Positions 1 through 11,922 of a DNA stretch of 33,360 bases are shown one piece after another. Source of the DNA: Clostridiales bacterium (GTDB taxonomy: Bacteria > Bacillota > Clostridia > Lachnospirales > Lachnospiraceae); contig JAJQDO010000249.1 in assembly GCA_021202175.1 (NCBI GenBank), positions 1 to 33,360 of the forward strand. Direction: 5' to 3'. Positions within the stretch are counted from its first letter, which is position 1. Each line of letters starts with the position of its first letter. The translations under genes were made by a program, and so were the position numbers. The notes beneath the pieces were generated by a model. That model ran no database searches, was not told the origin of the DNA, and saw nothing but the letters and a program-made list of their open reading frames with translations.

Positions 1-1002
1 AATCTTATTCTGCGGTGATGCCCGCAACAAATCGGATGCCTGACCAACATTCATCATATTCTCCATCGTCATAGACCGATATTCATCTGATGTCAATGAT
101 AAAAATTCTTCATTCCTGACTCTTACATAATCGTCCTGTTCCAAATATCGGTGCAGACAGGCAGCCGTTTTTTTCATATATTCATTTTTTTCAGTTTTCG
201 TTTTCTTTTCTTTGCGATAGGCCGAAGGCGTCGTATGGTATGTTTCCTTAAAAACCTTATTTAACGCCGCCACAGAAGCGAAACCATTATCCATGGCATT
301 TTTTATGATTGGCGCGTCAGAATACATCAGATCTTCCATCGCGTGCGAAAGTCTCTCGGCGTTAATCAGATCAACAAAGCCCTGTCCGCTTCTCTTACGG
401 ATATATTTTGAAAGATATGTCGGTGACAGATATAGCTCATCTGCGGCGTCTTTCAGAGAGATTCTGTTTTGATAATTATCCTGGATATATTCTTGCAATT
501 GACGCATGTGATCATTGTTTTCAGTATTATTGCCAGTCTCTTCTCTATGATCCAGAAGAAATTCCCCGCAGAGCAGGCTCAAAAGCTGATAGTGAAGACT
601 TTTTTCATAAAATTCATCTTTCGAGCTTTTATTTACATTGCAAAGCAGAATGTTTTGAAGCAATTTACGCACTTCTTCGCAGGATTTAGACTTTTCTGAG
701 ACAGAAGAGCACCAAAATAAAACGGAATTACGGTGTAGCATTTTTTTCAGCAATTTCATGGAAAGCTGAAATCGTACCGCAAAAAATCGTCTTGTTGCCT
801 GATAACTATGCAATCTCCCTGCATTAATCACCAGAAAATCCTCATTCAGAAGATCATACTCCCGGTCATCCGTCTTTACATGAAGTTCTCCTTCCAAAAC
901 AAAAAGAATTTCTGGATTACTATGAAAATGTTTTTCCATGTTTTCTTCTTCCAGAAATTCAAAATCCACGATTGCATCTGCGCGCATATAGTTTTTTTCC
1001 AT
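1..1002 (-). CDS. AraC-family transcriptional regulator with N-terminal cupin-like domain, 3' end truncated by the window edge
   Basis: Manual minus-strand translation from ATG at 1002 is open to position 1: MEKNYMRADAIVDFEFLEEENMEKHFHSNPEILFVLEGELHV... then QLQEYIQDNYQNRISLKDAADELYLSPTYLSKYIRKRSGQGFVDLINAERL...FASVAALNKVFKETYHTTPSAYRKE, typical of the AraC HTH. Absent from the ORF track because it has no stop inside the window. Confidence 0.9.
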   Translation of the reverse strand, partial: MEKNYMRADAIVDFEFLEEENMEKHFHSNPEILFVLEGELHVKTDDREYDLLNEDFLVINAGRLHSYQATRRFFAVRFQLSMKLLKKMLHRNSVLFWCSSVSEKSKSCEEVRKLLQNILLCNVNKSSKDEFYEKSLHYQLLSLLCGEFLLDHREETGNNTENNDHMRQLQEYIQDNYQNRISLKDAADELYLSPTYLSKYIRKRSGQGFVDLINAERLSHAMEDLMYSDAPIIKNAMDNGFASVAALNKVFKETYHTTPSAYRKEKKTKTEKNEYMKKTAACLHRYLEQDDYVRVRNEEFLSLTSDEYRSMTMENMMNVGQASDLLRASPQNKI

Positions 1003-1262
1003 AACCGCTCCTTCTATAATATATCCATAACAGTGGACACTTGAATTCACGCTTCATCTTACCGTATTTTCCAAATCATGTTTTCTAATATTTTTTATCA
1101 TTATACCTGATAATTTGAATATGCTCAATACTAACATTTTTATAATAAACGACTTTCTATCATTTACTATGCCTATTCTTTTAAATATTCATTTGATATT
1201 CAATAAGATAGTTTACGGTCACTGCCTGTCTACGTGAGAATATCTACTACAAGAGAATAGTA

Positions 1263-1299
1263 ACACTCCGCGTTACAGGACACCTGCAGCGCGGAGCGT
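1263..1299 (-). terminator. Hairpin downstream of the amidohydrolase gene, probable intrinsic terminator
   Basis: ACACTCCGCG / CGCGGAGCGT inverted repeat (10 bp with one wobble) plus inner CAGG/CCTG, just beyond the stop at 1321. Confidence 0.5.
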
Positions 1300-1320
1300 T
1301 TCCATGATTTCTATTTCGGA

Positions 1321-2091
1321 TTATGATTCCTCGTATAGTCTGTGTCGAATATTGTTATGTTCATCGATATCAAAAATACACGTAAAGTTCCCACCCATGA
1401 TATTTTCGATATCCTGCGTTCTTCCCGTATCCTTCGCGACCAAAAGCTGTTTATGAATCTCCATCTCAAATTTATAGAACGGATAATCACATCCCATAAA
1501 CACCTTATCCGGGCAATTAGCCAGTGCCCTGTTTACTGCGGCATAGGAACAGATTGCCGTGTCAAGGTATATATTCGGAACACGCTTGGCAACATCCACC
1601 GCATATTTTGTAGACATCACCTCTCCCATATGTGCCATCTGAATCAGTACATGTGGAAAACAGTTCCCCAGACGCTCAAACATGGACGGATGATTTCGAA
1701 AATCTTCGCTTGCGCAGTGAATCACCGCATAAGATCTTCTTTCTTCCAGAATCTCAAAAATCGGTCGGAGCATCACAACATCCGCAACACAGAAATTGGA
1801 AACATAGGGATGAAGCTTCACTCCCTGAAATCCCAGTTCATCCAGGCAATACAGCAATTGCTCGGCACAATCTTTTTCCCTGGGGTCGACATAGGCTAAG
1901 GGAATCATCCGGTCTCGGTAGGGAGCGACCGCTTCCGCCAGACGTTTCTGGGTATCCAGTCCCGTGCCAAATGTAAAACATACTATTTTATCAATTCCGT
2001 TTTCATCCATGGAACGAATCACATTTTCTGGCTTGGACATCGGATTTTCGCCATCATTCACGGCGATATGCACATGCGCGTCAATCCTCAT
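1321..2091 (-). CDS. Amidohydrolase (TIM-barrel metal-dependent hydrolase)
   Basis: ORF; preferred start MRIDAHVHIAVNDG, with HxH at the N-terminus, VIHCASED, MAHMGEV and MGCDYPFYK motifs of the amidohydrolase-2 family. Confidence 0.85.
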   Translation of the reverse strand: MRIDAHVHIAVNDGENPMSKPENVIRSMDENGIDKIVCFTFGTGLDTQKRLAEAVAPYRDRMIPLAYVDPREKDCAEQLLYCLDELGFQGVKLHPYVSNFCVADVVMLRPIFEILEERRSYAVIHCASEDFRNHPSMFERLGNCFPHVLIQMAHMGEVMSTKYAVDVAKRVPNIYLDTAICSYAAVNRALANCPDKVFMGCDYPFYKFEMEIHKQLLVAKDTGRTQDIENIMGGNFTCIFDIDEHNNIRHRLYEES

Positions 2092-2147
2092 TTCTTTTCC
2101 TCCTTCATTATCGCGTTTTATTCTCTTGCATTCATGGTTTTGCCCTT

Positions 2148-3224
2148 TCAAAGTTCGAAATCAACACTGCGTTTTGTCTTTGCCGATTCCCAACAAGCCT
2201 CCATCACGCAAAGTACTCGTCTTACCTCTTCCGGTTTTACCAGCATTTCTTCTTTTCCGTCCAGTGCTCTGAAATAATTGACAAAATAATCTGACTGTTC
2301 ACAGTTCACTTCCGGCAAAGGTTCGGTAAGAATCAGACCAGGAGCAGGAATACCAAAGGACCGGGTCGGGCCGTAAGAAGCAGCAGATTTATCCTGATCT
2401 TCACTCACATTTTCAAGGAGCCATGCTGTTTTTACGATACTTCCTTCTGGATCAAACTTGTTAACATTCATAGAACCTTTGTTTCCTCCTACAAACCAGT
2501 GACGTTCAAACCAGTCTGGTTTGTCATTGAGGAAATATGTCCCCAGTTCTATTTCTGCTGTCACATTATTTTCAAAGCGAAGGATAATCTTAAAATAATC
2601 ATCCACTTCCTTATTAATCACATTACGGACGTCAGCGTACACTGTATTCAGTTTTCCTTCCACCATGTAAAGAATCTGGTCAATCAGATGGACACCCCAG
2701 TCATAAAGCATTCCCCCACCTTCTGCCTTATAGACATGCCAGTCATGCATGTTTCCATTAAAACCATACAGACTGCTTTGAATCGTATATACATCTCCAA
2801 CAAGATGTTCATCATAGCACCTCTTTACCGTATTGAAATCCTTATCAAATCTTCTTTGCTGGTGAACCGTAAAGGATACCCCATTTTTGTTCACTGCCTC
2901 CATCATCTCATCAAATTCCGCCACCGTAAGAGCCGCCGGTTTTTCGCAAATAATATTGCATCCATTCTCCGCTGCCTGTATCGTCAAAGCTTTATGTGCC
3001 TTATTGCTCGCAGCGATAATTACGCCATCCAGCTTCTCCTTAGCAAAAAGTTCCTCTGCATTTTCATAAACTGTCATATCCGGATAAAGTGTTTTCACTT
3101 CATCAAGGCGTCTCTTATCAATGTCGCACACGGCAACACATTCTGATTTTTCCATAGTCATCAATGTATTCACATGTCTTCTTCCGATAAATCCATAACC
3201 GATCACTGCATACTTATAACTCAT
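2148..3224 (-). CDS. Gfo/Idh/MocA family oxidoreductase
   Basis: N-terminal Rossmann motif YAVIGYGFIGRRHV and CEKPAALT motif. Confidence 0.92.
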   Translation of the reverse strand: MSYKYAVIGYGFIGRRHVNTLMTMEKSECVAVCDIDKRRLDEVKTLYPDMTVYENAEELFAKEKLDGVIIAASNKAHKALTIQAAENGCNIICEKPAALTVAEFDEMMEAVNKNGVSFTVHQQRRFDKDFNTVKRCYDEHLVGDVYTIQSSLYGFNGNMHDWHVYKAEGGGMLYDWGVHLIDQILYMVEGKLNTVYADVRNVINKEVDDYFKIILRFENNVTAEIELGTYFLNDKPDWFERHWFVGGNKGSMNVNKFDPEGSIVKTAWLLENVSEDQDKSAASYGPTRSFGIPAPGLILTEPLPEVNCEQSDYFVNYFRALDGKEEMLVKPEEVRRVLCVMEACWESAKTKRSVDFEL

Positions 3225-3253
3225 CGTATTCCTCCTCCTAATGCTCCAATAAA

Positions 3254-4174
3254 TTAAATGACAAAATTTCTCAAATAGCGCGCACTGAGAATCACAGATT
3301 TCTTCACATCTTCCACGGATCCTTCAAAAGCCTTATCCTCAATCTCAATGCAGGTGTATCCCTGATATCCGATATCTGTCAAGGCAGAAACATATTTGCC
3401 CCAATCCACATCGCCAAGTCCCGGAAGCTTTGGAGACATGAAATCCAACGGATATCCCATGATACCTACCTGCTGCAGACGGTCTGGATACAACTTAATG
3501 TCTTTATAATGAACATGGAAAATCTTATCCTTAAATTCATAAATCGGTTTAATATAGTCAATCATCTGCCATACAAAATGAGACGGATCGTAATTGATGC
3601 CTAGGTTATCACTCGGTAAGATTTCAAAAACCTTCCGCCAGATAGACGGTGTTGTCATCAGATTCTGTCCACCCGGCCATTGATCCGGCCCAAAAAGCAT
3701 CGGACAATTCTCAATGGCAATCTTTACACCCTTCTCTTCTGCCAAAGCGATAATTGGCGGCCAGATTTCCTTAACCAGTTCCAGATTATCCTCCAGATTC
3801 TTTGTCTGATCTCGTCCGATAAAGGTTGTTACCATGTTAACACCAAGCTTTGCGGAGGCGCTGATCAACTTTTTGATATGTTCCACTGCTGTTGCCCGCT
3901 TTTCCAGGTCACCATCCATCGTATTTGGATAATAAGCTAAGGAAGATATTTTTATATTTCTTTCTGAAGCATAATCAAGAATATGCTTCGCATAAACATC
4001 GTCTTCCAACACACGGTCCGCGTCAATATGGCTTACGCCAGCATAGCGCCGCTCTGCTTTTCCCGCAGGCCAGCAGGCTACCTCCACACATTCCAGGCCG
4101 GCTTCCGCTACAAAATCCATCATCTCTTCATAACCCATCGTATCCGCAATCGCGCTTACAAGTCCTAACAACAT
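3254..4174 (-). CDS. Sugar phosphate isomerase/epimerase (xylose isomerase-like TIM barrel)
   Basis: Sequence pattern AIENCPMLFGPDQWPGG, NYDPSHFVWQ, HVHYKDIK, CIEIED is typical of the AP-endonuclease-2/xylose isomerase-like barrel. Confidence 0.9.
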   Translation of the reverse strand: MLLGLVSAIADTMGYEEMMDFVAEAGLECVEVACWPAGKAERRYAGVSHIDADRVLEDDVYAKHILDYASERNIKISSLAYYPNTMDGDLEKRATAVEHIKKLISASAKLGVNMVTTFIGRDQTKNLEDNLELVKEIWPPIIALAEEKGVKIAIENCPMLFGPDQWPGGQNLMTTPSIWRKVFEILPSDNLGINYDPSHFVWQMIDYIKPIYEFKDKIFHVHYKDIKLYPDRLQQVGIMGYPLDFMSPKLPGLGDVDWGKYVSALTDIGYQGYTCIEIEDKAFEGSVEDVKKSVILSARYLRNFVI

Positions 4175-4310
4175 TTTTACTCTCTCCTTTTTATTATTTG
4201 TTCATGATGTCAGTGTCAAAATTCATACATTCCTTTTGATAGTTGATTTCCAACCCTTTGGCACTCACATCTTTATTAAAAGTTCAATGATTTATCTGTA
4301 CTGCCGCGAC

Positions 4311-4937
4311 CTAAGTTTCTCCGTTTTTCTCCCGCAGACAAGTGACGGTCCTTCCTACCAGCAGCATGGATAGCACGGTGGCAATCCCCAGGCCCTTCGC
4401 TTTTCCAAGAAACAACAGTCCAATGACCGTCGACAGAGCCACGCAAAAACAATCATAAAATATTTTTACTTTGCCAAGCTCTCCATTCATCTTATGGCTT
4501 AACTGTCTGACAAAGCCGTCCGGAGGATTCTGAATCAGATCCATATGAATCATGAATACCATCCCAAGTGCTGTAAAGAATATGCTTCCGGCCAAAGATA
4601 CCACCTGATAAGCTATAAAGGTTCCATCAAAAACCACCCAGGTCTGCATCCAGTCAATGACAACTCCAAACACAAAAGCCAATGGTATCTGCAATAAAAT
4701 TCGGATATTCTTTACCTGCCTGCTTAAAATCAGCTGCAACGCAATATTGACAAAATGGAATAACATCGTCAATGTTCCAAAGCTTAATGGCAGTAAATCC
4801 TCCAGTACAAAGGGAATACTGCTGATCGGCGATATGCCAAGATTGCTTCTTTTGCATAAAACAATGCCCAGGGAAACCAAAAGTATTCCAACCAGGTAAA
4901 TCAGAAACCGAATTACAGTATTTGTAGATTTTTTCAA
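4311..4937 (-). CDS. YczE/YitT-like integral membrane protein
   Basis: Multiple hydrophobic segments; FLIYLVGILLVSLGIVLCKRSNLGISPISSIPFVL pattern of the YczE/YyaS/YitT type. Confidence 0.7.
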   Translation of the reverse strand: MKKSTNTVIRFLIYLVGILLVSLGIVLCKRSNLGISPISSIPFVLEDLLPLSFGTLTMLFHFVNIALQLILSRQVKNIRILLQIPLAFVFGVVIDWMQTWVVFDGTFIAYQVVSLAGSIFFTALGMVFMIHMDLIQNPPDGFVRQLSHKMNGELGKVKIFYDCFCVALSTVIGLLFLGKAKGLGIATVLSMLLVGRTVTCLREKNGET

Positions 4938-5203
4938 ACGTTACCACCTTCCCTTCCTTTCATCCTGACATTATTATAAAATGATTTTCGCCCTGCGTCC
5001 TTCTATTTGTTGTCTTGATTCTGTCCTGATTTCATCATTTGGAAAAGCAATAAATCACAACCCAAAAGAGGCTATCCTCAAAAGAGCAATAATCTTATAT
5101 CAAATCTTGCCATCCATATTCTCAGAACCATTCATTCGCCCTTGAAATTGACGTTCTTCTCTTCTCGATATGAAGTATCAAAAATCCCTTTACCACAGAA
5201 CAG

Positions 5204-5238
5204 CCAAAAAGCCCGCGAAAATATTCGCGAGCTTTTGG
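5204..5238 (-). terminator. Intrinsic terminator-like hairpin downstream of the 5365..6468 oxidoreductase
   Basis: Minus strand AAAAGCTCGCGAA-TATT-TTCGCGGGCTTTTT; one pair is G-U only in the minus-strand RNA, which supports that direction. Confidence 0.7.
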
Positions 5239-5364
5239 ATACCTCTTCGAAATGAATTCCTGAATGAATGGTTTTTTCCGTCATCATGATTCCATTACAT
5301 TTTTCATTTCAAATTATATATTTTATTGAGATTTCCATAACCTGGTTAGATTCTTATATTTTCA

Positions 5365-6468
5365 TTAAAACTTAATCGTTGTGTTGCCCTCTGAAGCATG
5401 ATAGATTGCCTCCAGAATCTGTGTCACACGGAAAGCTTCTTCCGGTTTGACACAAGGTTCTGTATCATTTAAGATCGCATCGATCCACTGTTTCACTTCC
5501 ACAACGCCAGGAGCCTCATTTACACCATCAAAATAATCAACCAATGCTTCTCCATCCATTTTCTGGCTCATCATTTTCCCATGACGAGTCTGATTGAAAT
5601 AGAGTTCAGACTGTGGATAACTGCCGCCATGTTTGATTTCCGCACCTTCCAGCGTGCCACACAATGTAGTAGATGCTTCACGGGCATCCATATAATTTAA
5701 AGCCCAGGATGCACGTAAATTAATTAACGCACCATTCTTCATCTTGATAAATCCCATTGCGGAATCCTCCACTTCAAAGGTATCCGTATCCCAGGCACCA
5801 TAAGTATTTCCTTCGGCCGCAGACGGAAGATTACCAAGTTTATAAAATACCTGGCCACTCACGCTATCCACATCATAATTATTCATGCACCAGAGAGTGA
5901 TATCCAAAGCATGCGTACCGATATCAATCAATGGACCACCGCCCTGTTTGGATTTATCCGGGAACACGCCCCATGTCGGCACTGCCTTACGACGGATTGC
6001 ATTTGCTTCCCCATAATAAATGTCTTCCAATTCACCAGCATCACAGGCTTTTTTCAGAACCTGTACATCCGGGCGGAAACGATTCTGATAACCAACCGTA
6101 AACTTCTTTCCGGATTTTTTCCAGGCATCGAGCATTTTCTGCGCATCGGCTGATGTCGCTGCCATTGGTTTTTCGCAAAGAACATGTTTCCCAGCCTCAA
6201 AAGCATCTACGGTAATCTGGCAATGAGCCACGTTTGGCGTACAAACATGCACAACATCAATCGTCTCGTCCTTTAATAATTCCTTATAATCTGTATAAAT
6301 CGCAGCATCTGTCAACCCATGACGTTCCGCCGTGGCCTTTGCTTTTTCCTCATCCAAATCACAAAGAGCGACAACCTCTACTTTGTCTGTTACCTTCATT
6401 AAAGATGGCAAATGTTTATTGTTACAGATTCCGCCAGTTCCGATGATTCCAAGTTTCAATTTCTTCAT
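5365..6468 (-). CDS. Gfo/Idh/MocA family oxidoreductase, resembling DgpA-type glycoside oxidoreductases
   Basis: KLGIIGTGGICNNKHLPSLM Rossmann start, CEKPMAATS, RRKAVPTWGVFPDKSKQGGGPLIDIGTHALDITLWCMNNYDV. Confidence 0.92.
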   Translation of the reverse strand: MKKLKLGIIGTGGICNNKHLPSLMKVTDKVEVVALCDLDEEKAKATAERHGLTDAAIYTDYKELLKDETIDVVHVCTPNVAHCQITVDAFEAGKHVLCEKPMAATSADAQKMLDAWKKSGKKFTVGYQNRFRPDVQVLKKACDAGELEDIYYGEANAIRRKAVPTWGVFPDKSKQGGGPLIDIGTHALDITLWCMNNYDVDSVSGQVFYKLGNLPSAAEGNTYGAWDTDTFEVEDSAMGFIKMKNGALINLRASWALNYMDAREASTTLCGTLEGAEIKHGGSYPQSELYFNQTRHGKMMSQKMDGEALVDYFDGVNEAPGVVEVKQWIDAILNDTEPCVKPEEAFRVTQILEAIYHASEGNTTIKF

Positions 6469-6893
6469 GATATAAATCCTCCTTGTAAAATAATTCCGTT
6501 TTCATCCTACAGCGTTTGCTGATGGTCTTATTTTACATTGAATCATCCGAAGAATCTTAGGATATCTTAATCAAAAAGATAGTCGTTCTTTTCTTTCTAT
6601 ATAGAATATTGGGAAATATAGACAAAGGTAGAACAAGATTTTATATATAAATATTGGCATATCCCCTAAGATGAGGTTGTCTTCGATTATACAGGCTAAA
6701 ACTATAACTTGCAAAAAGCTACAAGAGTCTGCTCTACTTTGTCTGTCACCTTAACCTCTTCTTGAAAGTGAATAAAAACTATACTGTTACTTTTATAGAA
6801 ATAAGTACTAAACAAAATCCTGAAGTAGCATATTTTTGATCCTATAAATACACGAACGCCCCCACTCCAAAGTGTTTGCTCCCGGCGATGGTT

Positions 6894-6955
6894 TATTTAC
6901 CTCTTAATTAAAGAGGCGCCCATCTCGTTTGCCGACGGGATGGGCATTATTTTTT
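6894..6955 (+). terminator. Plus-strand terminator-like hairpin with T-rich tail
   Basis: GCCCATCTCGT-TTGCCG-ACGGGATGGGC followed by ATTATTTTTTCG. The single non-Watson-Crick pair is U-G on plus but C-A on minus. A second small palindrome, CCTCTTAATTAAAGAGG, lies just upstream. Confidence 0.6.
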
Positions 6956-6964
6956 CGTTTTTTC

Positions 6965-8428
<1,464 letters not shown>

Positions 8429-8534
8429 TTAAAATTTAGTTTTTAACAATTCCTTGGCTCTCTCAAAATAAAAGTTCCTAACTGCTAAATGTTCAAAATG
8501 TCCAAAGCCAATTGTCAGGATAACCATATTTCAT

Positions 8535-9833
8535 CTAACACGTTGCTCCACAATACGAATCGTCTTTCCGAATCATCAAAAGGACATCGTCTTTAAAAGG
8601 ATGCATTTCCACAAATGTATTCCCATTGCGATTGCTCATCCTGACATCGGCCATCCTTTTTTCCTGCAAATCTAAAGCCCGACAAATGTGAGAACGCAAT
8701 GACTTTTTAATCTGGATATTCGTATTATAAGGAAGATATATAAAATAATGATACTCTCCTTCCGCCATACGAATCTCTTCATCCGCGCCCTCCAGCAACT
8801 GATTGCACCCGGTCAGCGGCAATTCCCCCATATCTTCTAGCAAATGCTTCGCCAAACCGTAATCCCATGCTCCCGGAAATTGCAATGCTGTTTCCCAGGA
8901 TTGCGCTTCATCGAAACCTTCGCCTAAAACAGGATTAGTTTCCGAACCTGTTTTTTTCCAATTCCATATCCCATGTGCTCCATAAGTTACACCGGCACAG
9001 GCTCCGCTAAGCAGACTGTCCCAGGCAGCCTTCCGCACATCCCTCTGACCAAATCGTCCATATTTTTTACGACTGTAACCCATCTGCTCATAGCATGGTT
9101 CTGCGTTGATGATCGGTTTTCGCGGATATTTTTTAAGGAAGCTTTCCGGCAATTTATAGGCCATATCCTGCGCTCCTGCATTATGTCCCGACTGGAACAT
9201 ATAAAAGTCCAGCCAGTCAAGGAATTGCTCCGGAATGTAATCATAACCTCTTCGGATGTGCATAGCCTTCAGGGAATCAGGAGATTTTTCGCACAAAGTA
9301 GAAAGAATGATTTCATAATAATCCACAGTGACTTTCTCCTCAAAATCCGTATCGCCACTCACAATATATATGGGAGCAAACTCGTCAAATTCTTTCACAA
9401 TCTTCCCGGCATACTCCTGCAGCATCTCTTCGGGCATAATATTGGTGTCCACAATCTTACTGCCCCAGGTACCCGGCACATAATTCAACCATAAGACCAC
9501 AAGCGCAAGTTGAAATCCTTCCTCTTTTGCCATGCGACACATTTCTTTTGCTCTCTCATAATACGTGTCATCCCGACAAGAAAAATCAAATCTTTGTCCA
9601 TCTTCTGTGGCAAATGGATAGATTCCCACATCAGTCATGCATCGGTCCCACTGTGGTAAAGTATTAATCTGCAACACATTGAACCCTTGCGTTTTTCTCA
9701 CATGCAGATAATATTTCCATTCCTCCATGCTCACATTAGTAAATGCACTCCAGATTGTATCCGCCAGGTAGAAAAAAGGCTTTCCATCATATGTAAAATT
9801 ACATTTATTTTTTGCGACTTCTAATCGTTTCAT
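8535..9833 (-). CDS. DUF4038 / apiosidase-like glycoside hydrolase
   Basis: N-terminal NKCNFTYDGKPFFYLADTIWSAFTNVSMEEWKYYLHVRKTQGFNVLQINTLPQ pattern; downstream of and adjacent to the PTS gene. Confidence 0.8.
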   Translation of the reverse strand: MKRLEVAKNKCNFTYDGKPFFYLADTIWSAFTNVSMEEWKYYLHVRKTQGFNVLQINTLPQWDRCMTDVGIYPFATEDGQRFDFSCRDDTYYERAKEMCRMAKEEGFQLALVVLWLNYVPGTWGSKIVDTNIMPEEMLQEYAGKIVKEFDEFAPIYIVSGDTDFEEKVTVDYYEIILSTLCEKSPDSLKAMHIRRGYDYIPEQFLDWLDFYMFQSGHNAGAQDMAYKLPESFLKKYPRKPIINAEPCYEQMGYSRKKYGRFGQRDVRKAAWDSLLSGACAGVTYGAHGIWNWKKTGSETNPVLGEGFDEAQSWETALQFPGAWDYGLAKHLLEDMGELPLTGCNQLLEGADEEIRMAEGEYHYFIYLPYNTNIQIKKSLRSHICRALDLQEKRMADVRMSNRNGNTFVEMHPFKDDVLLMIRKDDSYCGATC

Positions 9834-9848
9834 TGGAATCCTCCGTTT

Positions 9849-11780
9849 CTACTTCGCAACACCGTATATCATAACCTCCCCTGCCCTTTTGGAGCCGGTT
9901 TCTGCAGGTTTAATCTGTGTATAAGCATCTGTATTGGCAATAATAATCGGAATCGTGGTATCAAGCCCCGCTGCTCTGATTACCTCCAAATCTGCTACAA
10001 CAAGAACGTCCCCTGTTTTAATCTGTTGTCCGTTTTCCACTTTTACATTAAAACCTCTGCCTTCTAACGATACCGTATCCATTCCAATATGAATCAATAC
10101 CTCAGCGCCTTCTTTGGATGTAATACCAATCGCATGCCCTGTCGGATACACGGCGCTGATCACTCCATCGCATGGCGAACATATTGTACCATTTTCCGGC
10201 ACCACAGCAGCTCCCATTCCCAATAACCCGGTAGAAAAGGCGTCATCATTTACTTCTGATAATGGAATCAATCTGCCATCTGTCGGCATTTTTAATTCTA
10301 CATATGAAGTAGTTTCTTCCACCTTATCCATTCCGACACTCGCCACATCCGATTTGCTGTCATCCATATTGGATACATTTTTTTCGTCTGCATCTGTCTT
10401 TGCTCCATCCAGAAGCATATTATCATTAAAACCAAACAGGAAGGTCACGATAGCAGCTCCAAAATAAGCGATGGCACAGGCTATCAAAAATCCAACAAAT
10501 CCCTGTCCAATATATCCGGGCAATGTCAGAAGGCTGGTAGTAAGAAGCGTTGGAGCCCCTGCCCCACAAGCCGCAACGATAGCACCTGCGATACCGGAGA
10601 AAACAGCACCAATATAAAACGGTCTTTTATACTTCAATGTGATACCATAAATGGCTGGTTCGGTAATACCGGCAAGCACCGCCGAAATAGCAGCAGAACC
10701 GGAAAGCGATTTCAGCCCCGGATCTTTGGTTTTCAGGAAAACTCCCAAAGTTGCTCCCGCCTGTGCCATATTATGCGGTCCGGTAATAGTAAATAAGGTA
10801 TCTCTTCCATACTGTGCAATATTATTCATAACAATCGGTGCAAATCCCCAATGCAAACCAAACATTACGATGAATGGCCATAACATTCCCAATAAGAGGC
10901 CGGCTATAATTGGGTTGAAACCAACGAGACTGGTATAGCCTGAAGCCAGTAGATTACCAGCAGTATCTGAAATCGGCCCGATCACAAGATAGGTTGCCGG
11001 AACCATAATCGTAATACAGAGTAACGGAACCATAAAACTCTTTATCATTTCCGGCAAAACCTTCTTTAACCATTTTTCCACTTTGGAAAGAACATATACG
11101 GAAATAATAATCGGAATAACAGAAGAAGTATAACTTACCAATGTTACCGGAATCGTAAGAAATGTCAGTGCCTCTCCCGCGGAATACGCACTGGTGATAT
11201 CCGGATACAACAAAGCCGCTGCTATAGCTAACGCAAGAAATTCATTCGTCTTAAATTTTCTCGCCGCTGTAATAGCCAGAAACATCGGCAGATAATTAAA
11301 TACGCCATCCGCTGCCGCATAGAGAATTCGATAAGTTCCCATATCAGAAGTGAGCACACCCACCGTAGTACATAAAATCAGAAGACCTTTCAGCAGACCG
11401 GCTCCACACATTGCTGCCAGTATCGGAGCAAATATACCGGAAATCGTCTCCATAAATAAATTGACCGGATTCTTTTTTTCTCCATCTGCGCCTGCGTCCG
11501 TTCCGTCATCTCCCTCTGCCTGCCCTTTGATATCAGTATTTTTTAGCAAAGCCGCATAGACATCACCCACATGTGTTCCAATCACTACCTGTATCTGTCC
11601 ACCACTTTCAATCACGGAAATGACACCTTCCAGTTGCTCGAGCCTATTTTTCTCTACCTTCTTTTCATCCTTCACTTTGAAACGAAGACGAGTAGCACAA
11701 TGGAAAACAGAGATTACATTTTCTGCCCCACCCACATAAGCAGCAATAGACTTCGTTAAACTGTCATAATTTTTTGCCAT
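9849..11780 (-). CDS. Beta-glucoside-type PTS transporter, fused EIIBCA
   Basis: IIB domain (VISVFHCATRLRFKVKD), IIC membrane domain (GITEPAIYGITLKYKRPF), IIA domain (VLIHIGMDTVSLEGRGF). Confidence 0.95.
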   Translation of the reverse strand: MAKNYDSLTKSIAAYVGGAENVISVFHCATRLRFKVKDEKKVEKNRLEQLEGVISVIESGGQIQVVIGTHVGDVYAALLKNTDIKGQAEGDDGTDAGADGEKKNPVNLFMETISGIFAPILAAMCGAGLLKGLLILCTTVGVLTSDMGTYRILYAAADGVFNYLPMFLAITAARKFKTNEFLALAIAAALLYPDITSAYSAGEALTFLTIPVTLVSYTSSVIPIIISVYVLSKVEKWLKKVLPEMIKSFMVPLLCITIMVPATYLVIGPISDTAGNLLASGYTSLVGFNPIIAGLLLGMLWPFIVMFGLHWGFAPIVMNNIAQYGRDTLFTITGPHNMAQAGATLGVFLKTKDPGLKSLSGSAAISAVLAGITEPAIYGITLKYKRPFYIGAVFSGIAGAIVAACGAGAPTLLTTSLLTLPGYIGQGFVGFLIACAIAYFGAAIVTFLFGFNDNMLLDGAKTDADEKNVSNMDDSKSDVASVGMDKVEETTSYVELKMPTDGRLIPLSEVNDDAFSTGLLGMGAAVVPENGTICSPCDGVISAVYPTGHAIGITSKEGAEVLIHIGMDTVSLEGRGFNVKVENGQQIKTGDVLVVADLEVIRAAGLDTTIPIIIANTDAYTQIKPAETGSKRAGEVMIYGVAK

Positions 11781-11922
11781 GATTTTCCTCCTTATATTTT
11801 TGACAAGATTATTTTGTTATCTGTACTTTAGCATTGGAAAATACTGTTCCTCAATCCCCTTTCGATTTTTCTAAGGATTGATGCATAACTCTCATTATTG
11901 TCAAAAAAGTAGTGGTCATATT

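Noticed and set aside
408-689. Plus-strand ORFs of 93, 76 and 78 aa near the left end
   Set aside because: They lie antisense to the AraC-family regulator that reads open from 1002 to the window edge and show no family features.
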